Below, piece after piece: positions 32,865 to 41,346 of a stretch of DNA of 64,000 bases (its first letter is position 1; every line of letters starts with the position of its first letter). The stretch lies in NCBI GenBank assembly GCA_964498755.1, contig CAZCIB010000007.1, positions 6,152-70,151 of the forward strand, written 5' to 3'. A program made the position numbers and the translations under genes. Source of the stretch: RZZS01 sp964498755 (GTDB lineage Bacteria; Pseudomonadota; Alphaproteobacteria; Micavibrionales; Micavibrionaceae). The notes under the pieces were generated by a model, which saw nothing but the letters and a program-made list of their open reading frames with translations, was not told where the DNA came from and did no database searches.

Positions 32865-33578
32865 TCATCCCGGCTTCGCCTTATTGACCCGCTCCAGATC
32901 TTCGGGCGTACTGATGTGATGCCAGTCGCCTTCATGGATCAGGCCGTAGAGCCTTCCTCCTGTCTCGCTCCGGTCCATGAGTTCAAGAAACGAAAATGCG
33001 CCCTCTTTCGCGTTTTCAAAAACGCGCGGGTGAACGATGCGGACGCCTGCGAACATCAAATCGCCGTTCTTGTCTTTTTGGCGGACCGCCCGCCCGGCCG
33101 GCGTCATGGCGTAATCGCCCACGCCCGCCGTCAGGGCCATGTCCTCGACGCGCTGCATCAGTAAAAGCATGTCCATTTTTTCGGCGTCAAAATGCGCGGC
33201 AAGCCTCTCGAAAGCAGGTTTATCCGGGCCTTCGATCCAGAAGGCGTCGCCGTTGATCAGGTAAAACGGCGCGCCCGAGAGCATGCGCAGCGCGTTTTTG
33301 ACGCCGCCGCCGGTGTCGAGCAGTTCAGTCTCTTCGGAGAAGATGATCTCGATATCCCGGCGCGTTTCGAGATGCGATCTTAAAACGCCGCCGAGATGAT
33401 AAAGGTTCACAATGACCCGTTTGACGCCCGCATGAACCAGCTTGTCGATGGCGTGGTCTATGATCGGTTTTCCCCATACCTCCACCATCGGCTTCGGGTG
33501 CGAGTCGGTATAGGGGCGAAGGCGCGTTCCCTTCCCGGCGGCGAGGATAAAGGCTTCATCGGGGATGTTGATCGTCAT
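32865..33578 (-). CDS. murU: NDP-sugar nucleotidyltransferase, MurU-like
   Basis: A 237-residue single-domain nucleotidyltransferase starting at ATG 33578 (MTINIPDEAFILAAGKGTRLRPYT). The AAGKGTRLRP signature binds the nucleotide, HPKPMVEVWGKPIIDHAID is the sugar-1-phosphate side, and LINGDAFW carries the metal Asp. Size and the tsaE-addB context match MurU (N-acetylmuramate-1-phosphate uridylyltransferase) of the cell-wall recycling shortcut. The kinase partner amgK, usually between tsaE and murU, is absent here. The start lies 23 bases inside tsaE, so the two are translationally coupled. Confidence 0.82.
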   Translation of the reverse strand: MTINIPDEAFILAAGKGTRLRPYTDSHPKPMVEVWGKPIIDHAIDKLVHAGVKRVIVNLYHLGGVLRSHLETRRDIEIIFSEETELLDTGGGVKNALRMLSGAPFYLINGDAFWIEGPDKPAFERLAAHFDAEKMDMLLLMQRVEDMALTAGVGDYAMTPAGRAVRQKDKNGDLMFAGVRIVHPRVFENAKEGAFSFLELMDRSETGGRLYGLIHEGDWHHISTPEDLERVNKAKPG

Positions 33579-33999
33579 GATTCCTGTTATAAATTTGAAT
33601 GAATCGCGCTTCATCTTCTTTGCTCCGAAAATCTATATCAACTCTTTTCTCCGGAAGCAGAGTCCCGAGGCGCTCCGGCCACTCGATGAGAACGATCCCG
33701 CCGGAAAGGGCCTCTTCCCAGCCTATTTCATAGATTTCCTCCGGGTCTTCGATTCTGTACAGATCGAAATGCCAGATTGGCCCGTAAGAACTGTCATAGG
33801 TTTGCAGCAGGGTATAGGTCGGACTTGGAACTTCCAGCGTATCGTCGCCGCACAAAGCGCGGATCAGCGCGCGCGCAAATACGCTTTTGCCTGCGCCGAG
33901 CGGGCCGGAGAGACATATAATTTCTCCCCCGGACAAACGCCCGGCAAAGCTGGCGGCGAGATCGGCAGTTTCATTTTCGCTATGCGATTCGCGTTTCAT
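33556..33999 (-). CDS. tsaE: tRNA t6A biosynthesis ATPase TsaE
   Basis: ATPase that resets the TsaBD complex during threonylcarbamoyl-adenosine-37 synthesis. 147 residues with Walker A GPLGAGKSVFARALI (about residues 32-46), the family motif SPTYTLLQTYDSSYGPIWHFDLYRIEDPEE (about 64-93) and IVLIEWPERLG. Gene order tsaE-murU-addB-addA-trxA is the common alphaproteobacterial arrangement apart from the missing kinase. Confidence 0.95.
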   Translation of the reverse strand: MKRESHSENETADLAASFAGRLSGGEIICLSGPLGAGKSVFARALIRALCGDDTLEVPSPTYTLLQTYDSSYGPIWHFDLYRIEDPEEIYEIGWEEALSGGIVLIEWPERLGTLLPEKRVDIDFRSKEDEARFIQIYNRNHDDQHPR

Positions 34000-34017
34000 A
34001 TGATTAATAAATAGAGG

Positions 34018-35055
34018 ATGAGCGAGCTACACAAGACAGATATTGCAATTATCGGCGCGGGGCCCGTCGGGCTTTTCGCCGTATTTCAATGCGGCATGCT
34101 GGGGATGCGCGCGCATGTCATTGACGCGCTGGGCGAGACCGGCGGGCAGTGCGCGGCGCTGTATCCCGAAAAGCCGATCTATGATATTCCGGGCTATCCG
34201 GAAATTTCCGCCGGACATCTGATTGAGGAGCTGGAGCGTCAGGCTGCGCCGTTTGACCCGGTCTATCATCTGGGCCAGCAGGTTGTAACGCTGGAAAAGC
34301 GCGGTCAGGACTGGGTTCTTGCGACAACGGCCGGCGCGCGCATTCAGGCCCGCGCCGTGATCATAGCCGCGGGGGCGGGCGCGTTCGGGCCGAACCGCCC
34401 GCCCGTCGAGGATATCCAGTCCTATGAGGGCAAATCCGTCTTTTACATGGTGCGGCGGCGGGAGGATTTCCGGGGCAGGAAAATCGTCATCGCCGGGGGC
34501 GGCGACAGCGCCGTCGACTGGGCTTTGAGCCTTTCTGACGTCGCGGAAAAGATTTACGTGGTTCATCGGCGGGCCAGATTCCGGGCGGCGCCGGAGACCG
34601 TTTCGCAGCTCTATCAAAAGGCCGGGGACGGCCATGTCGAGATCGTCACGCCGTTCCAGCTGAAAAGCGTTGAGGGGCAAAACGGCTATTTACGCGCCGT
34701 ACGGCTGATTTCCATGGAGGGCGAGGAAAAGACGCTTGAGGCGGATATTCTGCTGCCGTTCTTCGGGCTGGCGAGCGAGCTGGGTCCGATCAGCCAGTGG
34801 GGCCTCAATATCGACAAAAACCGGATCGTGACAGACCCTTCGACGGGCGAGACAAGCGCGCCGGGTATTTTCGCCATTGGCGACATCGCCGATTACAACA
34901 ACAAGCTGAAGCTGATTTTAACGGGCTTCGCCGAAGCTGCGCAGGCCGCGCACAGCGCCTGGAAAATTCTGCATGAAGGGCAGGAGCTGCATTTCGAATA
35001 TTCAACGACGAAAGGCGTCCCGGGTGTTCAGGAAAGCGCGTCTCGTGTAAAATGA
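34018..35055 (+). CDS. Ferredoxin/flavodoxin-NADP+ reductase, thioredoxin-reductase-like
   Basis: 345 residues with the FAD motif AIIGAGPVGLFAVFQCGML (residues about 10-28), ETGGQCAALYPEKPIYDIPGYP (about 42-63), the NADPH motif IVIAGGGDSAVDWALSL (near 158-174) and a C-terminal FAD contact FAIGDIADYNNKLKLILTGFAEAAQAAH. The thioredoxin-reductase CxxC is absent from the NADPH domain, which assigns it to the type-2 FNR family (YumC-like). It feeds electrons to or from ferredoxin. The stop is one base before the start of the next gene. Confidence 0.9.
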   Translation: MSELHKTDIAIIGAGPVGLFAVFQCGMLGMRAHVIDALGETGGQCAALYPEKPIYDIPGYPEISAGHLIEELERQAAPFDPVYHLGQQVVTLEKRGQDWVLATTAGARIQARAVIIAAGAGAFGPNRPPVEDIQSYEGKSVFYMVRRREDFRGRKIVIAGGGDSAVDWALSLSDVAEKIYVVHRRARFRAAPETVSQLYQKAGDGHVEIVTPFQLKSVEGQNGYLRAVRLISMEGEEKTLEADILLPFFGLASELGPISQWGLNIDKNRIVTDPSTGETSAPGIFAIGDIADYNNKLKLILTGFAEAAQAAHSAWKILHEGQELHFEYSTTKGVPGVQESASRVK

Positions 35056-35056
35056 A

Positions 35057-35452
35057 ATGATGAGGCGTTTTCTTGTTTTGACCCTGATCCTTCTGGCCTG
35101 TTGCGCTTCGGCCCTGGCGCAGCAGGAACGGAAACTGGTTCTGGACGAGCCCTACTGTTTTAATATCGTTAATGAAGCGCCCTACGCCGTGCGCGGTTCG
35201 GTGGCGACGGATTACTATGAACACGAGGACGGCGCAAAAGCGCGTCACCGCTCGAATTTCCGTCTGGAGCCGAACGCGTTTCAGCAAGTCTGTTCGACAG
35301 GCCCTTTCTTTGAAGGCTGGCGGCTGGAGATTATTTTACGCTCGCTTGTGCCGCTCGACAGATGCATGACCCGGATCGACATGGGCGACATCAGAATTAT
35401 CTATGAAACCGAAGGGGACGGCCCGACGGTGACGAAGCTGAAGTGTTTTTAA
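35057..35452 (+). CDS. Secreted small protein of unknown function
   Basis: 131 residues with a Sec signal peptide (MMRRFLVLTLILLACCASALAQ, cleavage after Ala). The mature part has conserved-looking cysteines in EPYCFNIVN, FQQVCSTGPF, LDRCMTRID and LKCF, enough for two disulfides, and a beta-rich pattern. I do not recognise a family. It starts one base after the reductase stop, so the pair is probably cotranscribed. Confidence 0.75.
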   Translation: MMRRFLVLTLILLACCASALAQQERKLVLDEPYCFNIVNEAPYAVRGSVATDYYEHEDGAKARHRSNFRLEPNAFQQVCSTGPFFEGWRLEIILRSLVPLDRCMTRIDMGDIRIIYETEGDGPTVTKLKCF

Positions 35453-37783
35453 CTATTCCGCGGCAGCTTCCTCTTCCTCGCGCGCATTCCGCGGCAGGCG
35501 CAGGATTACCGATGTGCCTTCGCCTGTTTCGCTTTCCAGCGAAATGCGACCGCCATGCAGCTCGATAATGTTTTTGACGAGCGACAAACCAAGGCCCGCG
35601 CCCCCGCGCGCTGAAACGCCGTCCTGACGCACGGTGTTTTGCACGCGTTCGAAAGGCTGGAAGATCCTTTGCTGGTCTTCTTTTGAAATTCCACTGCCCG
35701 TATCGCTCACGATAATACGCACTTCGCCGCCGGTGCGGGAAGCCGAGAGAGAGATTTTACCGCCTTGCGGGGTAAAGGTTATGGCGTTGCGGATCAGGTT
35801 CAAAAGCACCTGTTTGAGCCTGCGTTCGTCGGCGTGGATGGTTCCGATATTGCGCGGGCAGTTCACTTCCACGTCTATTTTCTCTTTCCGCGCCCACTCG
35901 CCCATCAGGTCACGCATATCGGAAAGAAGCTTGTAAAGTTTGACATCGCCGCGCTCAAGCGTGAGATACCCAGCCTCGATCGTCGACAGATCAAGAATGT
36001 CGTTGATGAGATTGAGAAGTCTCTCGCCCGCATCATGCATGCTGCGCGTGTATTCCTTCTGGCGGTCGTTCAGTTGGCCAAAATACTCGTTCTCAAGTAT
36101 TTCATTAAATCCCATAATCGCGTTGAGCGGCGTGCGCAGCTGATAGGAGACGTTGGCGAGAAAGTCCAGTTTCAGCCGCTCCGCAGCTTCCAGCGCGGCG
36201 TTTTTTTCGCGGAGGGCGTTTTCAACCTGCACCGAATCGCTGACATCCGACCATGAAATCAGGACCCCGCCATCCGGTAACGGGACGGTCGTGTAGTCCA
36301 GAACGCAACCGTCTTTGCGGACAAGCCGTCCTTCCTTCTGGCGCCTTTCCAGACCCAGCTTGATCATTTCCTCTTTTTGTTGCTCCCAGCCGCCATGGCT
36401 GAAGTACTCCTTGCGGCGTTCGGTTACGCGCGTGATATGCGGCTCGCCGTCAAGGTCTTCCGGGTTCAGGCCCCACATTTTTGCGTAAGTGGGGTTCCAG
36501 AGTTTGACTCGCCCGTCCGAGCCAAACACCACAACGCCTTCCGCGAGATTATCCAGCGTTTCTTTCTGCACGGCGATGAGCGTATTGTACGATGATTCAA
36601 GCTCGAGACGGCTTGTCACGTCTTCAAACGTCATCATCAGGCCGCCCATCGGGTGCGGGATCACCAACATGCGCAGGGCCGAGCCATCGGGCAGGTAAAG
36701 CATGTCCTCGGCGGGATCTATAAGATCCGTGAACATGGACAGCCAGCTTTGCTTGTATTTGCGAAAATCAGCCTGCTCGGGAAGCCTGCGCGATTCGCGC
36801 AGTTTTTCCATTATTTCGCCCAAACTTGGATGCGTGTTCAGCCACTGGTCATTCAGATGCCAGAGCTGGGAAAAGGCAGAGTTATAAAATTCGAGTTTTT
36901 GATCGGCCGTAAAAATGGAAATTGCGGAACGCAGTTGCTCCAGAAGCTCGCGGTTTGCGGAGAGATAGCGCTTGAGCTCGCTTTCAAGGTCTTCTTCCCG
37001 CGTCAGGTCAACGCTGTGTCCGATCGTAACGCTATGCTCTCGTACGGGCGCTTCGGAAATGCGCAGCAATCTGCGGTTGCCCGAGAGAATACTGTGCATG
37101 TCGACGGTTTTGACGTCGTTTTCGGCAAGCGCTTCCTTTGCCAGTTTTTTTAACGGATTGTTGCTGATAGATTTTTTCGTTTTTTGCAGCGCGGTGAGCG
37201 GCAGCTCTTTTTGCTCGGCGATAATGTCCGCGGGCGTGGAGCCGAGCATGTCGGCATAGGTTTTATTGCTCCATTCCAGCTCGGCCCCGGCGTTTCTGAT
37301 CCACATGGGAATCCGGACCTGATCCAGGGCGCTGTTCAGTTTTTCCGCCGCCTGTTCATGGAATTCCGCCTGCTCTTCCAGTTCACGGCTTTTCAGAACA
37401 TGCTGCGTTTCGTCGGTGAGCCAGAAAACACGGTAATGATCGGAAAATTTTAGGTCCTGACCCACAGTTCCCGTCAGCGCAAAAACTTTTTCTCCGTCCT
37501 TGCGTTCAACACGAACCGTAAATGCGTGGCCGTTGCGGTTCATGCGGTCGACCATGCTTTCAAAAGCCGCGGCGCTATCAGCTTTCAGGGCATTGCTGAT
37601 ATCTGCGGTATTTTCCAGCTTGCGAAGTTGAAGCAGCTCAACGAAGCCGCGACTGAACACCGGCGCGCCTTCTTTGGAAAAGCCGCAATACTCTCCCGGT
37701 ACAGCCGACAAAAAAGCTTCAAGGCGTGATTTTTCTTCCTCAAGCGCTTCCGTTCCCGCAATTTTTTTGATCCAGCTTATCAA
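35453..37783 (-). CDS. divL: DivL-like multi-PAS pseudo-histidine-kinase with Tyr at the phospho-acceptor site
   Basis: 776 residues. Four PAS-like segments occupy about residues 20-125, 145-260, 280-395 and 400-520. The dimerisation box reads FLANVSYQLRTPLNAIMGFNEIL: Tyr547 (codon TAT at 36143-36145) stands where kinases have His. The ATPase domain is complete: DERRLKQVLLNLIRNAITF (N box), VSDTGSGIS (G1), FQPFERV (F box), GGAGLGLSLVKNIIELHGG (G2). Caulobacter DivL (769 residues, Tyr550) has the same change and controls the CckA-CtrA cell-cycle relay. Size and nearly identical Tyr position support DivL; tsaE-murU-addAB nearby agrees with its usual neighbourhood. The C-terminus is acidic. Confidence 0.85.
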   Translation of the reverse strand: MISWIKKIAGTEALEEEKSRLEAFLSAVPGEYCGFSKEGAPVFSRGFVELLQLRKLENTADISNALKADSAAAFESMVDRMNRNGHAFTVRVERKDGEKVFALTGTVGQDLKFSDHYRVFWLTDETQHVLKSRELEEQAEFHEQAAEKLNSALDQVRIPMWIRNAGAELEWSNKTYADMLGSTPADIIAEQKELPLTALQKTKKSISNNPLKKLAKEALAENDVKTVDMHSILSGNRRLLRISEAPVREHSVTIGHSVDLTREEDLESELKRYLSANRELLEQLRSAISIFTADQKLEFYNSAFSQLWHLNDQWLNTHPSLGEIMEKLRESRRLPEQADFRKYKQSWLSMFTDLIDPAEDMLYLPDGSALRMLVIPHPMGGLMMTFEDVTSRLELESSYNTLIAVQKETLDNLAEGVVVFGSDGRVKLWNPTYAKMWGLNPEDLDGEPHITRVTERRKEYFSHGGWEQQKEEMIKLGLERRQKEGRLVRKDGCVLDYTTVPLPDGGVLISWSDVSDSVQVENALREKNAALEAAERLKLDFLANVSYQLRTPLNAIMGFNEILENEYFGQLNDRQKEYTRSMHDAGERLLNLINDILDLSTIEAGYLTLERGDVKLYKLLSDMRDLMGEWARKEKIDVEVNCPRNIGTIHADERRLKQVLLNLIRNAITFTPQGGKISLSASRTGGEVRIIVSDTGSGISKEDQQRIFQPFERVQNTVRQDGVSARGGAGLGLSLVKNIIELHGGRISLESETGEGTSVILRLPRNAREEEEAAAE

Positions 37784-37920
37784 GACCGCTCAAAGCCACT
37801 TTCTGGTTAAGATACGGTGATATTAAAGCATATGCGACGCAAACGAAAGCCGGATAAGCCTCTTGTGCCATTTGGGTCTAGCATCTATATAACAAAGATA
37901 TACTCTAAAAAGGATGGATC

Positions 37921-38661
37921 ATGCCCAGACAACAGACAACTTCCGCCGACTCGATGGCAGAGGCGACCAGAAGCCGGGCCAGTTTTTCCGGCCATGGCGG
38001 ATCGAAAGGCGCGGCAGGTTACCAGGAGCCTGGTTCAGCTTCAATTGACTGCGATTTTCTGGATGAAGAGGGGCAAAGCCTGTCCATAAATCCCCAGGCG
38101 GGCGGTTTTGAAAACATCAGTATCGGCCTTGCCTGGGATCAGATGGTCCGCAAGGAAAAAAAGCTCTTTGGCCTTGTGACGCTGAACAAGGTCATTGACG
38201 TTGATCTCGATCTCGGCTGTTTCTACGAGCTTCAAGATGGAACGCGCGGCGTTTTGCAGCCCTTCGGCGATCACTACGGCAGTTTGAAGCAGCCGCCTTT
38301 TATTCAACTTTCCGGGGATGAAAGAGAAGGCGACGAGGAAGGCGATGATGAATACATTCTGATTAACGGGCAGAAATGGCCTGATATCAAACGCGTTCTG
38401 ATGTATGTTTATATATATGGCGGCGTACCGAACTGGGGCATGCTCAAGCCGCAGGCGCATGTGCGCATCCCCGGAGAATCGCCGATGATTGTGACTTTAC
38501 ACACGACGCGCTCGGAACTCTCTCTTTGCGCCCTGGCCATGATTGAGAACGTGCGCGGTGGTTTGCGTCTGACAAATCACACTGAATACTATCCCGGTCA
38601 CGCTGAAATGGATCGGGCTTTCGGGTTCGGCTTAAGCTGGGAAGATGGCGAAAAACTCTAA
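37921..38661 (+). CDS. TerD/TerA-family stress protein
   Basis: 246 residues. Residues 1-45 are a low-complexity Ser/Gly-rich region. The TerD-family fold follows: FENISIGLAWDQM, the Asp-rich VIDVDLDLGCFYELQDG calcium site, then IQLSGDEREGDEEGDDEYILINGQKWPDIKRVLMYVYIYGG, the strand-loop-strand hallmark. The core has the longer form found in TerA. Such proteins bind calcium and act in tellurite or envelope stress and phage resistance, but terB, terC and terE are absent here. AAAGGA precedes the ATG by 7 bases. Confidence 0.85.
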   Translation: MPRQQTTSADSMAEATRSRASFSGHGGSKGAAGYQEPGSASIDCDFLDEEGQSLSINPQAGGFENISIGLAWDQMVRKEKKLFGLVTLNKVIDVDLDLGCFYELQDGTRGVLQPFGDHYGSLKQPPFIQLSGDEREGDEEGDDEYILINGQKWPDIKRVLMYVYIYGGVPNWGMLKPQAHVRIPGESPMIVTLHTTRSELSLCALAMIENVRGGLRLTNHTEYYPGHAEMDRAFGFGLSWEDGEKL

Positions 38662-38749
38662 ATTCCGGAGATTGAGTTTTGCGCAATAGTCTCCGTGCGA
38701 GTAACATTGTAACAGGTATTCAATTTTCCATCTGCCGGAGCCAGTGTCC

Positions 38750-39442
38750 ATGTCTGACGATTCATTCAGCTTTAATCCCAACGTGAAGGATGATGAAAAC
38801 GAAGAGGAGGAAGAGTTCTCTTTTGACGAAGAGGCTTTCTATCAGGAACAGGATGGACTGACCCGGGTCAAGAAAGGCGAGATCTTCGAGATAAAAAAAG
38901 CCGATCCCACTTTAAGGGAATTTATGATTGGCCTGGGCTGGGAAGTCAGAAATTTCGAGGGCGAGCGCGTTGATATGGACGCAAGCGTCTTTGTGCTGGG
39001 CAGGGACGGCAAAACCCGCGTCGACAGCGATTTTATTTTCTACAATAACAGAACGGGATGCGATGGCGCAGTGCGCCATTCCGGTGACAGCAGAACAGGA
39101 GCCGGGGATGGCGACGATGAAACGATATTCGTCGATTTAAACGGGCTGCCCTATGAGGTTGATAAGATCAGCGTTGTCGTCTCCATATACCGGGGCAAAG
39201 AGCTTGCGCATGACTTTTCGCAGGTAAGGGACTTGTTTATGCGCATTGCGAATGTTGATACGGACTACGAGCTTTGCCGTATAGAGCTTGACGGCCAGAT
39301 TGACGATTTAAAGTCAACCGGCCTCGTCATATGCGAAATTATCAGAGACGGGCCTTACTGGAACATGAATGCGACGGTGGAAACTTTCAAAGGCGGACTC
39401 GGGGCGATCGCCACAGCTTATGGCATTATCGTACAGGAATAA
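38750..39442 (+). CDS. TerD-family calcium-binding stress protein
   Basis: 230 residues from ATG 38750 (GGAG 9 bases upstream; a GTG two codons earlier is too close). An acidic low-complexity N-terminus (DENEEEEEFSFDEEAF) precedes a canonical TerD domain: FMIGLGWEV, DMDASVFVLGRDGKTRVDSDFIFYNN, RHSGDSRTGAGDGDDETIFVDLNGLP, VDKISVVVSIYRG, and the AIATAYG end. Calcium-site Asp residues are intact. It lies 88 bases after the other TerD-family gene. Confidence 0.93.
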   Translation: MSDDSFSFNPNVKDDENEEEEEFSFDEEAFYQEQDGLTRVKKGEIFEIKKADPTLREFMIGLGWEVRNFEGERVDMDASVFVLGRDGKTRVDSDFIFYNNRTGCDGAVRHSGDSRTGAGDGDDETIFVDLNGLPYEVDKISVVVSIYRGKELAHDFSQVRDLFMRIANVDTDYELCRIELDGQIDDLKSTGLVICEIIRDGPYWNMNATVETFKGGLGAIATAYGIIVQE

Positions 39443-39467
39443 AAGAGCGCCCGGTTTTTGCGGGCGC
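39440..39467 (-). terminator. Terminator for the 39495 gene
   Basis: Perfect stem GCGCCCG / CGGGCGC with a 7-base loop. On the minus strand TCTTTTATT follows, so it ends the transcript of the 39495-40022 gene. It lies just behind the convergent TerD gene. Confidence 0.75.
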
Positions 39468-39494
39468 AAGAGTTAATGTCGGGCGAAGGTAATA

Positions 39495-40022
39495 TCAAAC
39501 GTCTACGAAATAAGCGTCCTCAGGCCGGATCTTCTTTTTGGCGAAGTAACGCCCGCACAGACTTTTCAGCTCTTTTTCGAAATCCTGGGTCAGATTGCCG
39601 TCATCTTCCTGAATGCCCTGATCTAAGAGGGTTGAAATGGCGCGATGGTGCGCGTCAATGACTTCAACCGCGTCTCCATCGATTTCTTGAATGTTCTCAA
39701 GGAAGAACAGCATTATCTCGGCAAGCTTGCTCACGAAGGGATAATGGAAAAGCGCGGCGTTGCCCTTTATCTGCATGGCAAGGTCCGTCATTATGTTGAG
39801 CGTGTAGCTTTCTGAAAAGCGAGCAAGTCGGGCTTTCTCCAGCTCGCGTGAAAGATCTTCCAGTAATTCGGCCCCCATTGGCGCAAAGTCAAAGTCATTA
39901 TTGTTCATGACTTCCTGACACTGGCGGATGACGGCTTCATCAAGAGGCCCGGAGCCCACTTTCATCTGGAGCATGCGGTCAGCTTTGTAAATTCGCGGCT
40001 CACGATTTTGTTGCTGTAACAT
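39495..40022 (-). CDS. Uncharacterised helical protein paired with a CheY-like regulator
   Basis: 175 residues; AAGGAG lies 9 bases before ATG 40022. Mostly helical with acidic patches: LDEAVIRQCQEVMNN (about 27-41), LEDLSRELEKARLARF (about 54-69), FVSKLAEIMLFFLENIQEID (about 97-116) and VEVIDAHHRAISTLLDQG (about 119-136). There is no membrane helix or signal peptide. No family is recognised. It follows the receiver-domain gene on the same strand (140 bases), suggesting it is an output or partner protein of that regulator. Confidence 0.7.
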   Translation of the reverse strand: MLQQQNREPRIYKADRMLQMKVGSGPLDEAVIRQCQEVMNNNDFDFAPMGAELLEDLSRELEKARLARFSESYTLNIMTDLAMQIKGNAALFHYPFVSKLAEIMLFFLENIQEIDGDAVEVIDAHHRAISTLLDQGIQEDDGNLTQDFEKELKSLCGRYFAKKKIRPEDAYFVDV

Positions 40023-40162
40023 AGGCGTAATCTCCTTCTTTACAGGTACGCGGAACGTTTATAGTAACTCTGGTTATAGTGACTCCGGTAAATTGCAATT
40101 TTTTTATGGATATGTACCAAAGCTTACAATACAAGACTAAAGCGGTACTGTTTAATATTTTC

Positions 40163-40669
40163 CTAAGCTGACATAAGCTTGTCCGCCTTTCTTTTTTTGG
40201 GCCCTTTATATGCGGCATGCTTTATTCTTCGCCTGTCCGGGCCAAAGAAATCCGGCGAGTTATCTATGAAGTCCCGGGGTCTGTTAATGACGTAGGCTAC
40301 GCGCCGCGCCAGATCTTCCGCAGAAAAAGGCTTTGCAAGATATTCCGTGACGCCAATATCCCGGGCCAACGTAATGCGAGGCTGGGCATTATAGCCCGTA
40401 AGCATAATAATCGGGACCATTCTGTTGCGGGACGATGGGTTGAGCCTGATTTCACGGACAAGATCGGGCCCATGCATGGGTTCCATATGCCAGTCGACCA
40501 GGACAATATCCGGCGCCTCGCTCTGGAAGATACGAAAACCCTCTTCGCCGCCCGTAGCGCAATAAATCTTGCCGACGCCAAGCGTTTCGAGGACTGCCTC
40601 AACCAGCCGTAACATGGGAAGCGTATCCTCAACGACAAGCACGCTGAGCTTTTCAAAATCAAAGGGCAT
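40163..40669 (-). CDS. CheY-like single-domain response regulator with C-terminal tail
   Basis: 168 residues. Receiver motifs: VVEDTLPMLR (acid pair), IVLVDWHMEPMHG (phospho-Asp, about residue 58), MLTGYN (Thr) and YLAKPFSAEDL (Lys). No output domain; a 40-residue tail RDFIDNSPDFFGPDRRRIK, of a type seen in alphaproteobacterial receivers, ends with a Lys-rich segment. No kinase is adjacent. The unknown 39495 gene follows. Confidence 0.9.
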   Translation of the reverse strand: MPFDFEKLSVLVVEDTLPMLRLVEAVLETLGVGKIYCATGGEEGFRIFQSEAPDIVLVDWHMEPMHGPDLVREIRLNPSSRNRMVPIIMLTGYNAQPRITLARDIGVTEYLAKPFSAEDLARRVAYVINRPRDFIDNSPDFFGPDRRRIKHAAYKGPKKRKADKLMSA

Positions 40670-40779
40670 ACTTTACTTTATCCGGATGCAGGGACTAATC
40701 GCAAACACAATACGCACGACATGGAAAACACGGCGTAGAAAGCAAGACAACCTGTACTTAAGATAGTTTTGGCAGGTCA

Positions 40780-41346
40780 AATAGAAAACTCCGGACCCAG
40801 CCCAATGCATCTGGCCCGCAAGGACCCGACGCACCGAGACCAGAGCCCGGAGTTTCTTTTGGGAAGCGTATGTCTGAAAAACTTACGGACGATCAACATA
40901 CGAATATGCCACATACGTCGGTAACCTCTCAGACTTGCCTTGATCGGAAATAAAGCTTCACAACGCAAGTTGCTACTCCTTCATTCCGCGGATGACCCCC
41001 ATCCGCTATATTTCAAGTGGCGATCAACCACATCGCAGAGATTGTATGAAGGCAATCACTGCTGAAAGCATGATCAACGCGTATCAATTAAATCCACCCC
41101 GCTTTTGTTTTTAACGTGGCGAACCACGGGTCAGCAAAGACGGAACTATAAATACGCTCACATACTTTCTTAATCTGACTTGGGCCGCCTTTACGTGAAA
41201 GGTCTGACACATCGTCAAATTCGGAAGATATCAACCAAAACATCTCCCAACATCTTCAGTTTAAAGAACTTTCTTAAAAGAACTTGCCCGCTGAAGACAG
41301 TTTCAACATGACTCGAAGCCTTGATCATGTCGAGTCATTTTTTTTG
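40780..41346 (+). ncRNA. Candidate structured RNA ending at an orphan terminator
   Basis: Six or more stem-loops precede a strong plus-strand terminator with no plus-strand gene upstream in this gap; the TerD gene before it lies over 1.8 kb away, past two minus-strand genes. I do not recognise tmRNA, RNase P, SRP or 6S signatures. The 5' end is undefined; a TATAAAT near 41145 could be a -10 for a shorter RNA. Confidence 0.4.
41308..41346 (+). terminator. Orphan rho-independent terminator
   Basis: Perfect stem ATGACTCGA / TCGAGTCAT with a 13-base loop followed by eight Ts. No plus-strand coding sequence precedes it within the gap. Confidence 0.85.

Noticed and set aside
40777..40968. 63-residue minus-strand frame with AAGGAG before a TTG
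   Set aside because: The sequence is very rich in Arg, Trp and Cys and follows the two long hairpins, so it looks like translated structured RNA. The ribosome site is decent, so it is not fully excluded.
40780..41346. tmRNA, RNase P RNA, SRP RNA or 6S RNA identity for the structured gap
   Set aside because: None of the conserved sequence signatures (tag peptide codons, GGAAGGGAGCA-type SRP loop, RNase P core) could be found on either strand.
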